Of a DNA stretch of 64,000 nucleotides, positions 10,401 through 18,067 are shown one piece after another. Location: NCBI GenBank assembly GCA_938074325.1, contig CALJFZ010000017.1, forward strand, positions 1 through 64,000, written 5' to 3'. This stretch comes from an uncultured Flavobacteriales bacterium. GTDB lineage: Bacteria > Bacteroidota > Bacteroidia > Flavobacteriales_D > Sanyastnellaceae. Below the pieces are notes generated by a model, which ran no database searches, was not told the DNA's origin, and saw only the letters and a program-made list of their open reading frames with translations. The position numbers were made by a program, and so were the translations under genes. Every line of letters begins with the position of its first letter. Within the stretch, counting starts at the first letter, position 1.

Positions 10401-11035
10401 ACAGTGAGATTGGTTGGTACAGCGTCAGTTATGCGATTGAAAGCATCTACGGCTGCACGTTTGAATATGTCGTGGACAGTTTGATTCGTGTAAACCCTTG
10501 GCCAATTGCGGAGTTTGCTGCGGACCCGTGGGAACAGACCTTGCCGGGGAATCGCGTTGAATTCACCAATTACAGCCTTGGAGCGGTGAGCTATCATTGG
10601 GATTTCGCAGGACTCGAGGTCAGCACAGAGTTCGAACCTGAATTCTACTTCCCCGAACAGGGCGGTGAATACCCGGTCGAACTGGTCGCGACAAACGAGT
10701 GGGGATGCGCGGACAGCACGGCATACTACATCTGGCTCATCGACTCTTTTGCTCTTTTCGTTCCCAACGCGTTCTCCCCCGATAACGATGGCCAAAACGA
10801 CGCATGGGCCATCACTGGACAAGATGTGGACGTGGACCATTTTCATGTTCGGGTGTGGAATCGGTGGGGGCAATTGGTCTACGAAAGCCAAGACATGGAT
10901 GAGGTTTGGTTGGGTGAGTTCCAGCAAGGAGATTATTACGGTCAGATCGAGACGTATTTCTATGAAATCGAGGCGAAAAGCCAGAGCACCGCTGCCGATC
11001 ACAAGGTGCAAGGGCACGTTACCGTTGTGCGCTGA
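7457..11035 (+). CDS. Choice-of-anchor-L / gliding-motility (T9SS type B) surface protein
   Basis: A 1192-residue secreted protein. A signal peptide ends near VAVAQ (residue 29). Residues about 30-290 resemble the choice-of-anchor L domain (LNMAGYSVSNVQFSGDG, SGLVLSTHDV, FVFASDEYQFYLGG-like region). A Calx-beta-like segment follows, then Ig-like repeats, a CUB-like module near 520-640 (YDVITYCPDFPGDG, FWIYDGENI) and a PKD module near 950-1030 (WQFGDGLTSSQ). The end, from FVPNAFSPDNDGQNDAW through VRVWNRWGQLVY, is the gliding-motility-associated C-terminal domain that directs T9SS type B export. Likely exported by T9SS as a cell-surface or released adhesin; no enzyme motif was seen. Confidence 0.88.
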   Translation: MTLKSSRIFQGKWLLALVGVLPMSVAVAQLTISSGSVQPEDHINGDLNMAGYSVSNVQFSGDGLQMGGFTGGGMLGIESGLVLSTHDVRFPDPSFDITDNYTVPFNGPYSVGTAPPALQQAVVDWLDIIDPVTPGANANDDVYDFTSLSFDMVAMGDSLLFDLVFASDEYQFYLGGWPTNRNDLFALFISGPGLSGSYASPPGFPDAINAAVVPGTGAPITPNTVDPVMNFTGLFPEEFASIAGYSVPMALEIPVVCGATYHVQLVLADQVDHTGGSYVFLRCDGQSDEAVLLDWEVLGFQQETEVLYEGCGVGEMTFTRPEASAASEALDISVSYAGTATVGVDCSVLPTALEFNPGETEVVWSGIEAYADMVSEGVESLVINLDNPAACEGSGGVNTYAVSIADEPPAIEVDMTETRVCPGGSAVVVPSISGGYGNYQLQWCDGSMLDSLVINNIDDYLGCQLTVGDTCGLALSTWPLEVEVVQMPGLFAGVDTIVCSETFELQGAILDLPEPQCSSDAGANSYCYGNSAYDVITYCPDFPGDGTFMNLTFLQGSVDVNDEFWIYDGENITDMPLAGPISGDLSGLVFEAQNNSGCLTILVDSNSGNSCQSGTQTPWLYSVGCNATSGYDVAWSPAEAVADSSDLNAQFTVGNGENLALTLTLHEAPNCEVTESVAIAPSFSWEVTPNNPTCFDPDGSMHVALIPIAGDGPWDIELYESGDLMESVLTPLTAWSFDGLGAGDYEVVVSNEHCTYSENLILVAQPEATISLPDDTLICIGGTADLVALSSIPELDLEWTWSNAVTDSLQQVSPVETTVYSVFASLIPGCNTDLQEITVTVADSLSFEFTPSSTLCLGDSLELTATLISGGLAPYAWNWSSNAFTVDYSQGTTSQWLAPTLTTTYCLELSDACESPAVEACSEVFVPDDLDPMFTSSVISGCFPLAVDFEGVEEDVDQIANALWQFGDGLTSSQVDSALHNYSEIGWYSVSYAIESIYGCTFEYVVDSLIRVNPWPIAEFAADPWEQTLPGNRVEFTNYSLGAVSYHWDFAGLEVSTEFEPEFYFPEQGGEYPVELVATNEWGCADSTAYYIWLIDSFALFVPNAFSPDNDGQNDAWAITGQDVDVDHFHVRVWNRWGQLVYESQDMDEVWLGEFQQGDYYGQIETYFYEIEAKSQSTAADHKVQGHVTVVR

Positions 11036-11116
11036 GTTTATTCTCGGTTTTCAACCGCTTATACCTTCTGAGGGTAATTAGAAGAACTTTGGTGCAAGAG
11101 GTTGGTTATCAATCGT

Positions 11117-12673
11117 ATGACACTACAACCTTCTACCCAGGTCATTGACCACACGCACTTCCTCATTGACGGCCAAATGAAAAACTGGTCGGGTGCCAAG
11201 GCGCAGGTTTGGAGCCCAATCACCGACGAGAACGGTGAACGCGTTTTGTTGGGTTCGACACCGGATTTGCCAAGCGAAGAAGGGATGACTGCACTCGAGG
11301 CGGCGAAAAAAGCGTATGACCACGGTCGTGGATCTTGGCCCACAGCACCTGCTGCAGACCGGATCGCAGCTATGGAAAAATTCATACGACTCATCGAGCC
11401 CAAGCGCGAAGAGGTGGTGAATTTGTTGATGTGGGAGGTCTGCAAGAAGCGATCTGACGCGGAAAAAGAGTTCGACCGAACTGTCGTTTACCTGCGAGAA
11501 ACCATCGAGGAGTACAAGAACCTGCACCGAGAAGGAAGCCACATCATGTCCGTCAATGGAACACTTGCGCAGATCCGGCGTGGGCCCATTGGTGTCGTTC
11601 TGTGTTTAGGTCCATTCAATTACCCGTTGAATGAGACGTTTTGTGTTTTGTTGCCAGCGCTTCTGATGGGAAACACATGCGTCTTCAAACCAGCGAAATA
11701 CGGCGTTTTGCTTATCACACCTTTGTTGGAAGCGTTTGCTCAGAGCTTCCCCCCGGGCGTAGTGAATGTTATTTTCGGTCGAGGACGAACCTTGGCCTCG
11801 CCCATCATGCAAACGGGCAAGGTGGATGTGCTGGCGTTGATTGGCAACAGCAAGTCCAGCAATGCACTTATCAGTCAGCATCCGAAGCCGAACCGTGTTC
11901 GTCAGGTGTTGGGATTGGAAGCGAAAAATCCCGCCATCATCTTCCCTGACGCGGACATCGATTTGGCGGTGAAGGAGTGTGTGAAAGGAGCGTGGAGCTT
12001 CAACGGTCAAAGATGCACTGCTCTGAAAGTGGTGTATGTCCACAAGGACATCCGAGACGCTTTCCTCGAAGCGTTTGCGGCTGCAACAGATGCCCTTAAG
12101 TGGGGCTCACCATTTGAGAATGCGGACATCACGCCGCTGCCGGAGGCGGGTAAGGTAGGGTACATGCAGGGGTACGTGGACGAGGCGGTAGCTGCCGGTG
12201 CACGTGTCGTGAATCCCCGCGGCGGAGAGGTTGAAGGCAACATGTTCTTTCCGGCGATTTTGCATCCCGTGTCGCGTGACACGGCAGTATTCAAAGAGGA
12301 ACAATTTGGACCTGTCTGTCCTGTGCTCGATTTCGAAGATTTCGAGGAAGTGCTGACCGATATCGCGGAGAGCGATTACGGCCAACAGGTGAGCATATTT
12401 ACCCAAGACGCAGAAGTGGCCGGGATGTGCATCGATCACATGGTCAATCAGGTCTGCCGTGTCAACATCAATGCGTCTTGCCAAAGAGGACCGGATGCTT
12501 TGCCCTTCACAGGTCGTAAGGATAGCGCAGTAGCCACATTGAGCGTCAAGGCGGCATTGCGATCCTTCTCCATCCGCACGCTTGTTGCATGCTCAGAAGA
12601 TCAGAAAGGCTTGGTAGAGGATGTCATCGCGGGCGGCCATTCGTCGTTCTCGTCCATGAACTACTTGCTGTAA
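11117..12673 (+). CDS. gapN: NADP-dependent glyceraldehyde-3-phosphate dehydrogenase (GapN-like ALDH)
   Basis: An aldehyde dehydrogenase of about 518 residues. It shows the Asn oxyanion motif GPFNYPLNETF (near residue 165), the general-base region VLGLEAKNPAIIFPDADI (Glu near 260) and the nucleophile motif SFNGQRCTALK (Cys near 297). The FNYPLNE and GQRCTALK versions are typical of the non-phosphorylating GapN subfamily, which oxidises glyceraldehyde-3-phosphate directly to 3-phosphoglycerate with NADP and so yields NADPH without ATP. The ATG at 11117 is preferred to the TTG at 11102. It stands alone between two secreted-protein genes. A general ALDH role cannot be excluded without substrate-site comparison. 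Confidence 0.8.
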   Translation: MTLQPSTQVIDHTHFLIDGQMKNWSGAKAQVWSPITDENGERVLLGSTPDLPSEEGMTALEAAKKAYDHGRGSWPTAPAADRIAAMEKFIRLIEPKREEVVNLLMWEVCKKRSDAEKEFDRTVVYLRETIEEYKNLHREGSHIMSVNGTLAQIRRGPIGVVLCLGPFNYPLNETFCVLLPALLMGNTCVFKPAKYGVLLITPLLEAFAQSFPPGVVNVIFGRGRTLASPIMQTGKVDVLALIGNSKSSNALISQHPKPNRVRQVLGLEAKNPAIIFPDADIDLAVKECVKGAWSFNGQRCTALKVVYVHKDIRDAFLEAFAAATDALKWGSPFENADITPLPEAGKVGYMQGYVDEAVAAGARVVNPRGGEVEGNMFFPAILHPVSRDTAVFKEEQFGPVCPVLDFEDFEEVLTDIAESDYGQQVSIFTQDAEVAGMCIDHMVNQVCRVNINASCQRGPDALPFTGRKDSAVATLSVKAALRSFSIRTLVACSEDQKGLVEDVIAGGHSSFSSMNYLL

Positions 12674-12788
12674 CCTTCAGCGGGCAGACTTGCGTCGTTG
12701 TCTCGGCTCGGCGCATCCGTCTTTTTCGACCGTAGGCAACCGTTTTATGGTACAAGGCGTTACTTTCGAGACATAAAACCGTCTTGAA

Positions 12789-13994
12789 ATGAAAGCAGCC
12801 TTTACATTTTTCTTCGCAGCCCTTCTGAGCGTCGCAACGTCCCAAGTCTCCTTGGACGCGACTGTGTTTCTCTCCGATGAGTCTGGCAATGCATCCGTTG
12901 GTGTTCCTGTTGCCTTCTCGGTGCAAGTGTCCGGCGGTGTTTTTACAGCAGATGCTACGACCAACGAAGCAGGTGAAGCCGTCGCCTCATTGGAATTGCC
13001 CAACGGAACCATGCAAGGCATGTTGACCGCATCGTACATGAATTGCGATTCGGTGGAAGTGACCATGAATGGTTCGTTTGCAGCAAACGCATTGGGCGGG
13101 TTGAGCCCGGTGTACTTGACGGGCATTTACTGCGGAAGCGGTACCGGAGGGGAAGACTGCGATATGGCATTGGACGGGGGGCTGACCGTGCTCGGTTCAT
13201 GGATGTTCATGGTGTCGGGAGCTCCTGAAGATGCGGTTTTCGATTGGAGCATTGACGGGGCCACAATGAACAATACGAACGCATCGGAATTCGGGTGGCA
13301 GTTCGACGGGGAATCCGTCTGGACGGTGTGTGTCTATGTGACCTCCGGTTCCTGTGATCCATGGACGGACTGTTATGTGGTAGACACGACCAATCCGACT
13401 GGTGGAGGTGAATGTGAATTGACTTTCGAAGTGGTTCAATCGCTTGACGAGGCGGGAAATGAAATTCCGGGGTCTCTGGATGTGATTGTTCCTGAATTGG
13501 AGGGGCAGCCCACTTATTTCTGGGACTTTGGGGACGAAGGCATGAGCACGGAGGCTTCTCCTACCCACACCTACGAAGGCAATGGGCCTTATCTGCTTTG
13601 CTTAACCGCTACTTGGGGATTGAATACAATTTGTACCGCTACGTACTGTGATTCTGTTTCCGTGGACGACGACGGGTTCATCAATTTTCAAGATGGCTTT
13701 ACAATCCACATCAACCCGCAGGGTGGTGCAAATTCCATTGCTGAAGCAGAGAAAGAGGCAAGCATGGCGTTTTACCCCAACCCGGTTATCGCCGGGGATG
13801 TGGTCCGATGGGATGCGATGGTGGGCGCGACGCGATGGTTGACAGTATTCACGAGCACTGGACGTATTCAAGATTCCTTTGAGGTGGTCGGACAACCTAC
13901 ACTCACAACTTCTGGATGGGCCACTGGGGTATACTTCGTACGAATGGTGGATACCACAGGTGCCGTGCGCACTGGCCGCCTTGTTGTGCGATGA
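12789..13994 (+). CDS. Secreted PKD protein with T9SS type A sorting domain
   Basis: 401 residues. A signal peptide (MKAAFTFFFAALLSVATSQ) is followed by an Ig-like segment of the invasin/Big type at about 20-100 (GVPVAFSVQVSGG, TNEAGEAVASL). A central module holds paired Cys, then a PKD domain near 225-295 (TYFWDFGDEGMSTEASPTHTY). The last 75 residues (MAFYPNPVIAGDVVRWD, TGRIQDSFEV, WATGVYFVRMVD, GRLVVR) form the Por-type secretion domain. Exported by T9SS to the surface; the ligand is unknown. It overlaps the next gene by ATGA, so the two are probably coupled. Confidence 0.83.
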   Translation: MKAAFTFFFAALLSVATSQVSLDATVFLSDESGNASVGVPVAFSVQVSGGVFTADATTNEAGEAVASLELPNGTMQGMLTASYMNCDSVEVTMNGSFAANALGGLSPVYLTGIYCGSGTGGEDCDMALDGGLTVLGSWMFMVSGAPEDAVFDWSIDGATMNNTNASEFGWQFDGESVWTVCVYVTSGSCDPWTDCYVVDTTNPTGGGECELTFEVVQSLDEAGNEIPGSLDVIVPELEGQPTYFWDFGDEGMSTEASPTHTYEGNGPYLLCLTATWGLNTICTATYCDSVSVDDDGFINFQDGFTIHINPQGGANSIAEAEKEASMAFYPNPVIAGDVVRWDAMVGATRWLTVFTSTGRIQDSFEVVGQPTLTTSGWATGVYFVRMVDTTGAVRTGRLVVR

Positions 13995-14572
13995 GTTCGC
14001 TCCGCTTCCTTCTTTTTTGGGGACTTGACGCTGCATTCCTGCTCAGCGCCACCTGTGGTTGGAGTCAGGGCACGGGGCGAGACCTTGATGTCACGAACTG
14101 TGCAGCACACGAGGCTTTGATGGCTCCACACCGGAATCCGGATGCCATCCCGCCCGGGTTTGAAATCCGAATTCAAGTGGGGGAATCAGAAGGCAAGGTG
14201 CGGCTGATATCTGATGTCAAGATGCCCTATGGCGGCTACATCATTTCGCCTACATGTTCGCTGGGCTACAAGGGCAAGTTTCAGGTGAACTGGTCGGATA
14301 CCGCCCGGGTTCAAAATCGGTCGTGGTCCGAGGAGCCTCTTTCTGAGTTGGGGCTTGAGCCCTTTGACGCCAAAATGATCCCCATGCTGTTGCGGGATAC
14401 CCGTGTGGAAACTTACCTGGATGTGGAGGCAGGGGTTCAATCGCTCGAAGGCGAGTTGTTCATGGTACTGGAACCGCAATGCGTCGCGTACCGCTTGCCT
14501 TTTCACGCGACCCGCGATGAGCAGGGCTGGGGAGTTTTGCAGGGCCGATTGGCCTCAGTATTTCCCGAGTGA
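13991..14572 (+). CDS. Secreted protein of unknown function
   Basis: 193 residues beginning with a hydrophobic signal sequence (LRFLLFWGLDAAFLLSATCGWSQ). The mature part has scattered Cys residues (VTNCAAHEAL, SPTCSLGYKG, EPQCVAYRL) and no domain I can name. Its ATG overlaps the stop of the upstream T9SS protein (ATGA), which argues for co-expression and fixes the start. The longer reading from 13916 lies inside that gene and is rejected. It converges with the GH16 gene, with 9 bases between the stops. Confidence 0.7.
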   Translation: MSSLRFLLFWGLDAAFLLSATCGWSQGTGRDLDVTNCAAHEALMAPHRNPDAIPPGFEIRIQVGESEGKVRLISDVKMPYGGYIISPTCSLGYKGKFQVNWSDTARVQNRSWSEEPLSELGLEPFDAKMIPMLLRDTRVETYLDVEAGVQSLEGELFMVLEPQCVAYRLPFHATRDEQGWGVLQGRLASVFPE

Positions 14573-14581
14573 TCAAGCGCC

Positions 14582-16111
14582 TTACTGGAACACGCGCACG
14601 CAGTCGACCACCATTTGCTGCGGGAACTGAGTCGAAGCGTCCGGATAGCCCGGCCAATTTCCTCCAACCGCTACATTCATGATGAAAAAGAACGGGGCGT
14701 TGAAGGGGTAGGGTTGGCCGTTCATTTGGGTGTTGTTGATGGAGTAATAGGGTTGGTCGTCCATCAACCAGGTAATCTGGTTTTCTTCCCAAATCACAGA
14801 AAACAAGTGGAAGGCATCGCTGAATTTCTCTCCATTTGGCAGCGTAATACTCGCTCCATCATACTGGTGAACATTCCAATTGCTCCCCCAATGCGCCGTT
14901 CCGTGCACCGTTGAGGGCTGGTGGCCAATCAATTCCATGATGTCGATTTCCCCACAAGCGGGCCAGCCGACGCTAGTGAAATTTTCACCGAGCATCCAGA
15001 GTGCGGGCCAAATGCCTTGGCCCTCGGGAAGCTTTGCGCGGATGTCCATGCGGCCGTGTTGGAAGGATTGGAGACCCTGGGATTTCAGGCGTGCGGACGT
15101 ATACGCCGATCCTTCTTGCCGTGCTGTGATGGTCAAAAACCCGTCAGCCACTGAGCTGTTTGCGGAGCTGTTGGTGTAATTCTGCCACTCGTTATTGCCC
15201 CACCCGTTGTTTCCCAAATCGTATGTCCAATTGTCTAGGTTGATGCTGGTTCCGTCGAACTCATCCGACCACACCAAGGTCATTCCTTCGTAGCCCTCAG
15301 CCGCTGGATAGCCTTCGCCCGAATCGTCGTTGTTTCCTGTGCCATCTTCGACCCGCGTGAAGACGTAAGTGAAGTACAGACCGGCAGCGTTGCAATTGTT
15401 GTCATCGCCTTGCACGTGCAATTCCAAGCTCGTTTCCGAAAGGGACACAATGTCGTATACCAAGCCTCCGTCGTTGGTGCCAACGAAGGGGCATGAGCAA
15501 GCGTCGGCATCGGGCAATAGCGCAAAGGCCGGTTCGCCTGAAGTCCCGCCTTCAGGGAGGAATTCCATGGACACCCCAGTGCAGTCATAAGCCTGTTCAC
15601 TGTAATCACTGAATGCGTCAATGATGGTTCCGTCGTAATCCATGCTGATGGTCCCGTCTGCGTGGAACGTGTACAGATCATCGTATTGCGCGTCTTGTAG
15701 GCCAAATGCAAAGCTGCTGAACCACTCATTGCTGTAGGGAGTAGGGCCGACTTGAATAGCGCCGGCTGCAGTGGAAAACTGCCAAGTGCCAATCAACAAT
15801 TCCGGGATCAGGCCTTCGCCGCCACATACGCCGAAGGCGTCTTCATAGAGGCAGGGTTCAGTGGGATTTGCGTCAAAGTTGCAGGCGTCCAAATCTTCGC
15901 AGAGATCGCTCGTATCCCATATGCCGTCTTGATCGGCGTCTGTTGCCCCAAAGATGCCAAGGATGGCGAGAACATCGGTGATTCCGATAGCGTAGTCCTG
16001 TTCGTAATCAGGATTCCAACCGCACGATTCCTGGGCAATGAGGCCCAATGATGTGGACTGGACAGTGAAAACCATAGCAAGCAAACAAGCAGAAATCGAA
16101 GGAATACGCAT
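14582..16111 (-). CDS. GH16 endo-beta-1,3-glucanase (laminarinase type) with N-terminal accessory domain
   Basis: 509 residues with a signal peptide (MRIPSISACLLAMVFTVQST). A dockerin-like/thrombospondin-3-like acidic calcium region follows at about 25-90 (DYAIGITDVLAILGIFGATDADQDG). Residues about 105-250 form an accessory domain starting LIGTWQFSTAAGAIQVGPTPYS. The GH16 catalytic domain occupies about 270-509, with the active-site segment GWPACGEIDIMELIGH (nucleophile Glu, Asp, acid/base Glu) and a substrate-cleft WPALWMLG. No T9SS domain is present at the end. The accessory domain is matched by the separate lipoprotein at 55470-56336, and the catalytic domain is a close paralogue of the GH16 at 56339-57526. 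Predicted to cut laminarin-like beta-glucan outside the cytoplasm. Confidence 0.9.
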   Translation of the reverse strand: MRIPSISACLLAMVFTVQSTSLGLIAQESCGWNPDYEQDYAIGITDVLAILGIFGATDADQDGIWDTSDLCEDLDACNFDANPTEPCLYEDAFGVCGGEGLIPELLIGTWQFSTAAGAIQVGPTPYSNEWFSSFAFGLQDAQYDDLYTFHADGTISMDYDGTIIDAFSDYSEQAYDCTGVSMEFLPEGGTSGEPAFALLPDADACSCPFVGTNDGGLVYDIVSLSETSLELHVQGDDNNCNAAGLYFTYVFTRVEDGTGNNDDSGEGYPAAEGYEGMTLVWSDEFDGTSINLDNWTYDLGNNGWGNNEWQNYTNSSANSSVADGFLTITARQEGSAYTSARLKSQGLQSFQHGRMDIRAKLPEGQGIWPALWMLGENFTSVGWPACGEIDIMELIGHQPSTVHGTAHWGSNWNVHQYDGASITLPNGEKFSDAFHLFSVIWEENQITWLMDDQPYYSINNTQMNGQPYPFNAPFFFIMNVAVGGNWPGYPDASTQFPQQMVVDCVRVFQ

Positions 16112-16146
16112 ACGAGGAAGGTACGCTATTTTGTGCGGGAAAGCCA

Positions 16147-16154
16147 CAAACTTA
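16147..16154 (-). promoter_or_regulatory. Candidate -7 box for the GH16 gene
   Basis: The minus strand reads TAAGTTTG here, an exact TAnnTTTG match, 36 bases upstream of the GH16 start in the 53-base divergent gap. It would give a leader of about 30 bases. No clear -33 TTTG was seen at the expected distance. Confidence 0.45.
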
Positions 16155-16164
16155 AATTCAACCC

Positions 16165-17199
16165 ATGCAGTACTTCCCGACTTTTTTGTTCGCTTTGGTG
16201 ACCTTTCTTTTTGCCAATGGATGTTCAACTTCTGGAGTAACGGAGCAACTTGCTCCACGTTCGTGGGCGCTGGCCATTCACGGAGGTGCGGGGCATTTTG
16301 GTGAGGAAGACCTCAGTGCGGGACAGCAAGCAGCTTACACGGAATCCCTAACTGCGGCGGTTGAAATTGGAGAGCGCATTCTGATCGAAGGGGGGACAAG
16401 CCTCGATGCCGTTGAGGCGGTCATACGGTTTTTGGAAGACGATTCGTTATTCAATGCGGGCCGAGGTGCAGTCTTCACAGCCGAGGGCGTTCAAGAGTTG
16501 GATGCTTCCATTGCGGACGGTGCCACCCGGAACTGCGGGGCGGTCACGGGAATCAGAGGGTTCAAGCACCCCATTTCGGTGGCGCGTTCGGTGATGGATT
16601 CCAGTGAGCATGTGTTTTTCAGTGGCCACGGAGCGGGTGTTTTTGCCAGTGCTTTGGGCCACGATACGGCGGACGGTGATTGGTTCAGAACCGAGAAGGC
16701 TTACCAACGGTACCTGCGCGCTAAGCGCAGAGCGGAAGAAACGGATGTCCTAGCTGACAAGCGAGGAACCGTCGGTTGCGTTGCGCTTGACCAGGCGGGA
16801 AATCTAGCGGCCGGCACATCGACTGGAGGGATGACGTATAAACAGCACGGACGCATTGGAGACAGTCCCGTTATCGGCGCTGGAACATGGGCTGACAACC
16901 GCAGCTGTGCGGTTTCGGCCACCGGGTGGGGCGAGTACTTTATCCGCACTGGGGTCGCGCAAGACGTACATGCCCGCATGATCTATGGAGACGAGTCCTT
17001 GGGAGAGGCGTGCCGTGGGGCCATTTTCGATGAGATGGGGGCCTTGGGCGGGGATGGCGGAATCGTTGCCCTCGACAGAAACGGCAAGATTGCCTTGGTA
17101 TGCAACAGTGCTGGGATGTTTCGGGCGTGGGCCACGCCAACTGATTCCGGGGTTGCCATGTTCGGCGCCACGCAAGAAGGAACGGTCGAAGTGTATTAA
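16165..17199 (+). CDS. Isoaspartyl peptidase / L-asparaginase (Ntn-hydrolase), lipoprotein
   Basis: 344 residues. The N-terminus carries a lipoprotein signal peptide ending LFANGC (Cys20). The rest matches plant-type asparaginase/isoaspartyl peptidase: AIHGGAGHF near residue 38, LEDDSLFNAGRGAVF near 90-104, and the autoprocessing site at residues 201-204, G-T-V-G, where Thr202 becomes the new N-terminal nucleophile. Then come STGGMTYKQHGRIGDSPVIGAGTWADN and GDGGIVALD. It hydrolyses beta-aspartyl dipeptides or asparagine; the lipobox places it in the periplasm or on the outer membrane. Length is normal for the precursor. Its stop overlaps the convergent membrane-protein gene by four bases. Confidence 0.9.
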   Translation: MQYFPTFLFALVTFLFANGCSTSGVTEQLAPRSWALAIHGGAGHFGEEDLSAGQQAAYTESLTAAVEIGERILIEGGTSLDAVEAVIRFLEDDSLFNAGRGAVFTAEGVQELDASIADGATRNCGAVTGIRGFKHPISVARSVMDSSEHVFFSGHGAGVFASALGHDTADGDWFRTEKAYQRYLRAKRRAEETDVLADKRGTVGCVALDQAGNLAAGTSTGGMTYKQHGRIGDSPVIGAGTWADNRSCAVSATGWGEYFIRTGVAQDVHARMIYGDESLGEACRGAIFDEMGALGGDGGIVALDRNGKIALVCNSAGMFRAWATPTDSGVAMFGATQEGTVEVY

Positions 17200-18056
17200 C
17201 CTGCCGTCAATTCTTCAGGGCCGTCGCTGGTCAATCCGCGGTGCATGACGAGCACCAACAACGCAAGCAGTGCACTCGTCGATTCATAGGCTAAAGCGTG
17301 CCAAGGTTCGATGACCAAAGCCCTGCGCAGGAGAATAGTGCCGACAATGAATCCACAGTTTCGGAAGACCAATCCAAAGTCCGACAAGTAGCGGAACGAA
17401 ATCACCAACAGCAATACATCCACCAAAATCAGCGCGGTGAAGAAGTCGTTGTAGAAGAAGTCGTTTGGGTCATGCAGCGCCCAATTCGAGTCCGTGTACA
17501 ACTCCAGCCCCCAAGTGAACAGGGACCAGCCGCTGAGGAAAATCAGGTATGCAAATAAGAATCCGGCGAGGATCTTTTTGAATTCGATGAACCGCTGCAG
17601 TTCCAATTCCTCAATCCGCGCGATTCGGCGGGGCAAGACCCGGTAAAATGGCACCAAGATCCCGGCTACAATAATCGCTCCCAACAAATGCGGAAAAAAA
17701 TCGGCTTCCCAAGGCCATTTCGTTGTGAAATCAACGTCCTTAAAAACCGATCGAATTTCAATCAAGGCGACGATTTCCATTTGCTTTCCCATGGACCTGG
17801 CAAAAGAAGTCGGTAGGTAGTGGATCAAGAGGTACACCTCGGCGACCAAGATGGCTGAGAACGGCGTGTAAAGGGTTTGAAGGGGGTGGCTGAAATACGC
17901 TTCAGGCCAATTGAACTCAAAGATGAGGTTGGCACTGTAGAGCGCGAGGTGCAACAAGAACATGCCCAATGCAAACCAAACCAGCCCGCGTTCCACCCGG
18001 TCGCGCGTGCTTTCCGAGAGCACCATGTTCGCGCTGTCAATCAAAAATGCTCTCAT
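17196..18056 (-). CDS. Uncharacterised polytopic membrane protein
   Basis: 286 residues with about six hydrophobic segments: WFALGMFLLHLALYSANLI; YTPFSAILVAEVYLLIHYL; the LLGAIIVAGILVPFY region; a segment around FLFAYLIFLSGWSLF; FFTALILVDVLLLVIS; and a C-terminal ALLALLVLVMH. Several membrane-embedded His residues occur, but not in the paired spacing of a b cytochrome. I do not recognise the family. Its start is only 11 bases from that of the divergent redox operon, which suggests shared control; a link in function is inference. Confidence 0.72.
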   Translation of the reverse strand: MRAFLIDSANMVLSESTRDRVERGLVWFALGMFLLHLALYSANLIFEFNWPEAYFSHPLQTLYTPFSAILVAEVYLLIHYLPTSFARSMGKQMEIVALIEIRSVFKDVDFTTKWPWEADFFPHLLGAIIVAGILVPFYRVLPRRIARIEELELQRFIEFKKILAGFLFAYLIFLSGWSLFTWGLELYTDSNWALHDPNDFFYNDFFTALILVDVLLLVISFRYLSDFGLVFRNCGFIVGTILLRRALVIEPWHALAYESTSALLALLVLVMHRGLTSDGPEELTAG

Positions 18057-18067
18057 TTTAAGTCGTT

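Noticed and set aside
10373-11017. Minus-strand open frame opposite the T9SS type B domain
   Set aside because: Shadow of the sorting-domain coding region, with no recognisable features.
11045-11057. Small hairpin after the anchor-L gene as a terminator
   Set aside because: The stem is only five pairs with no following T-run.
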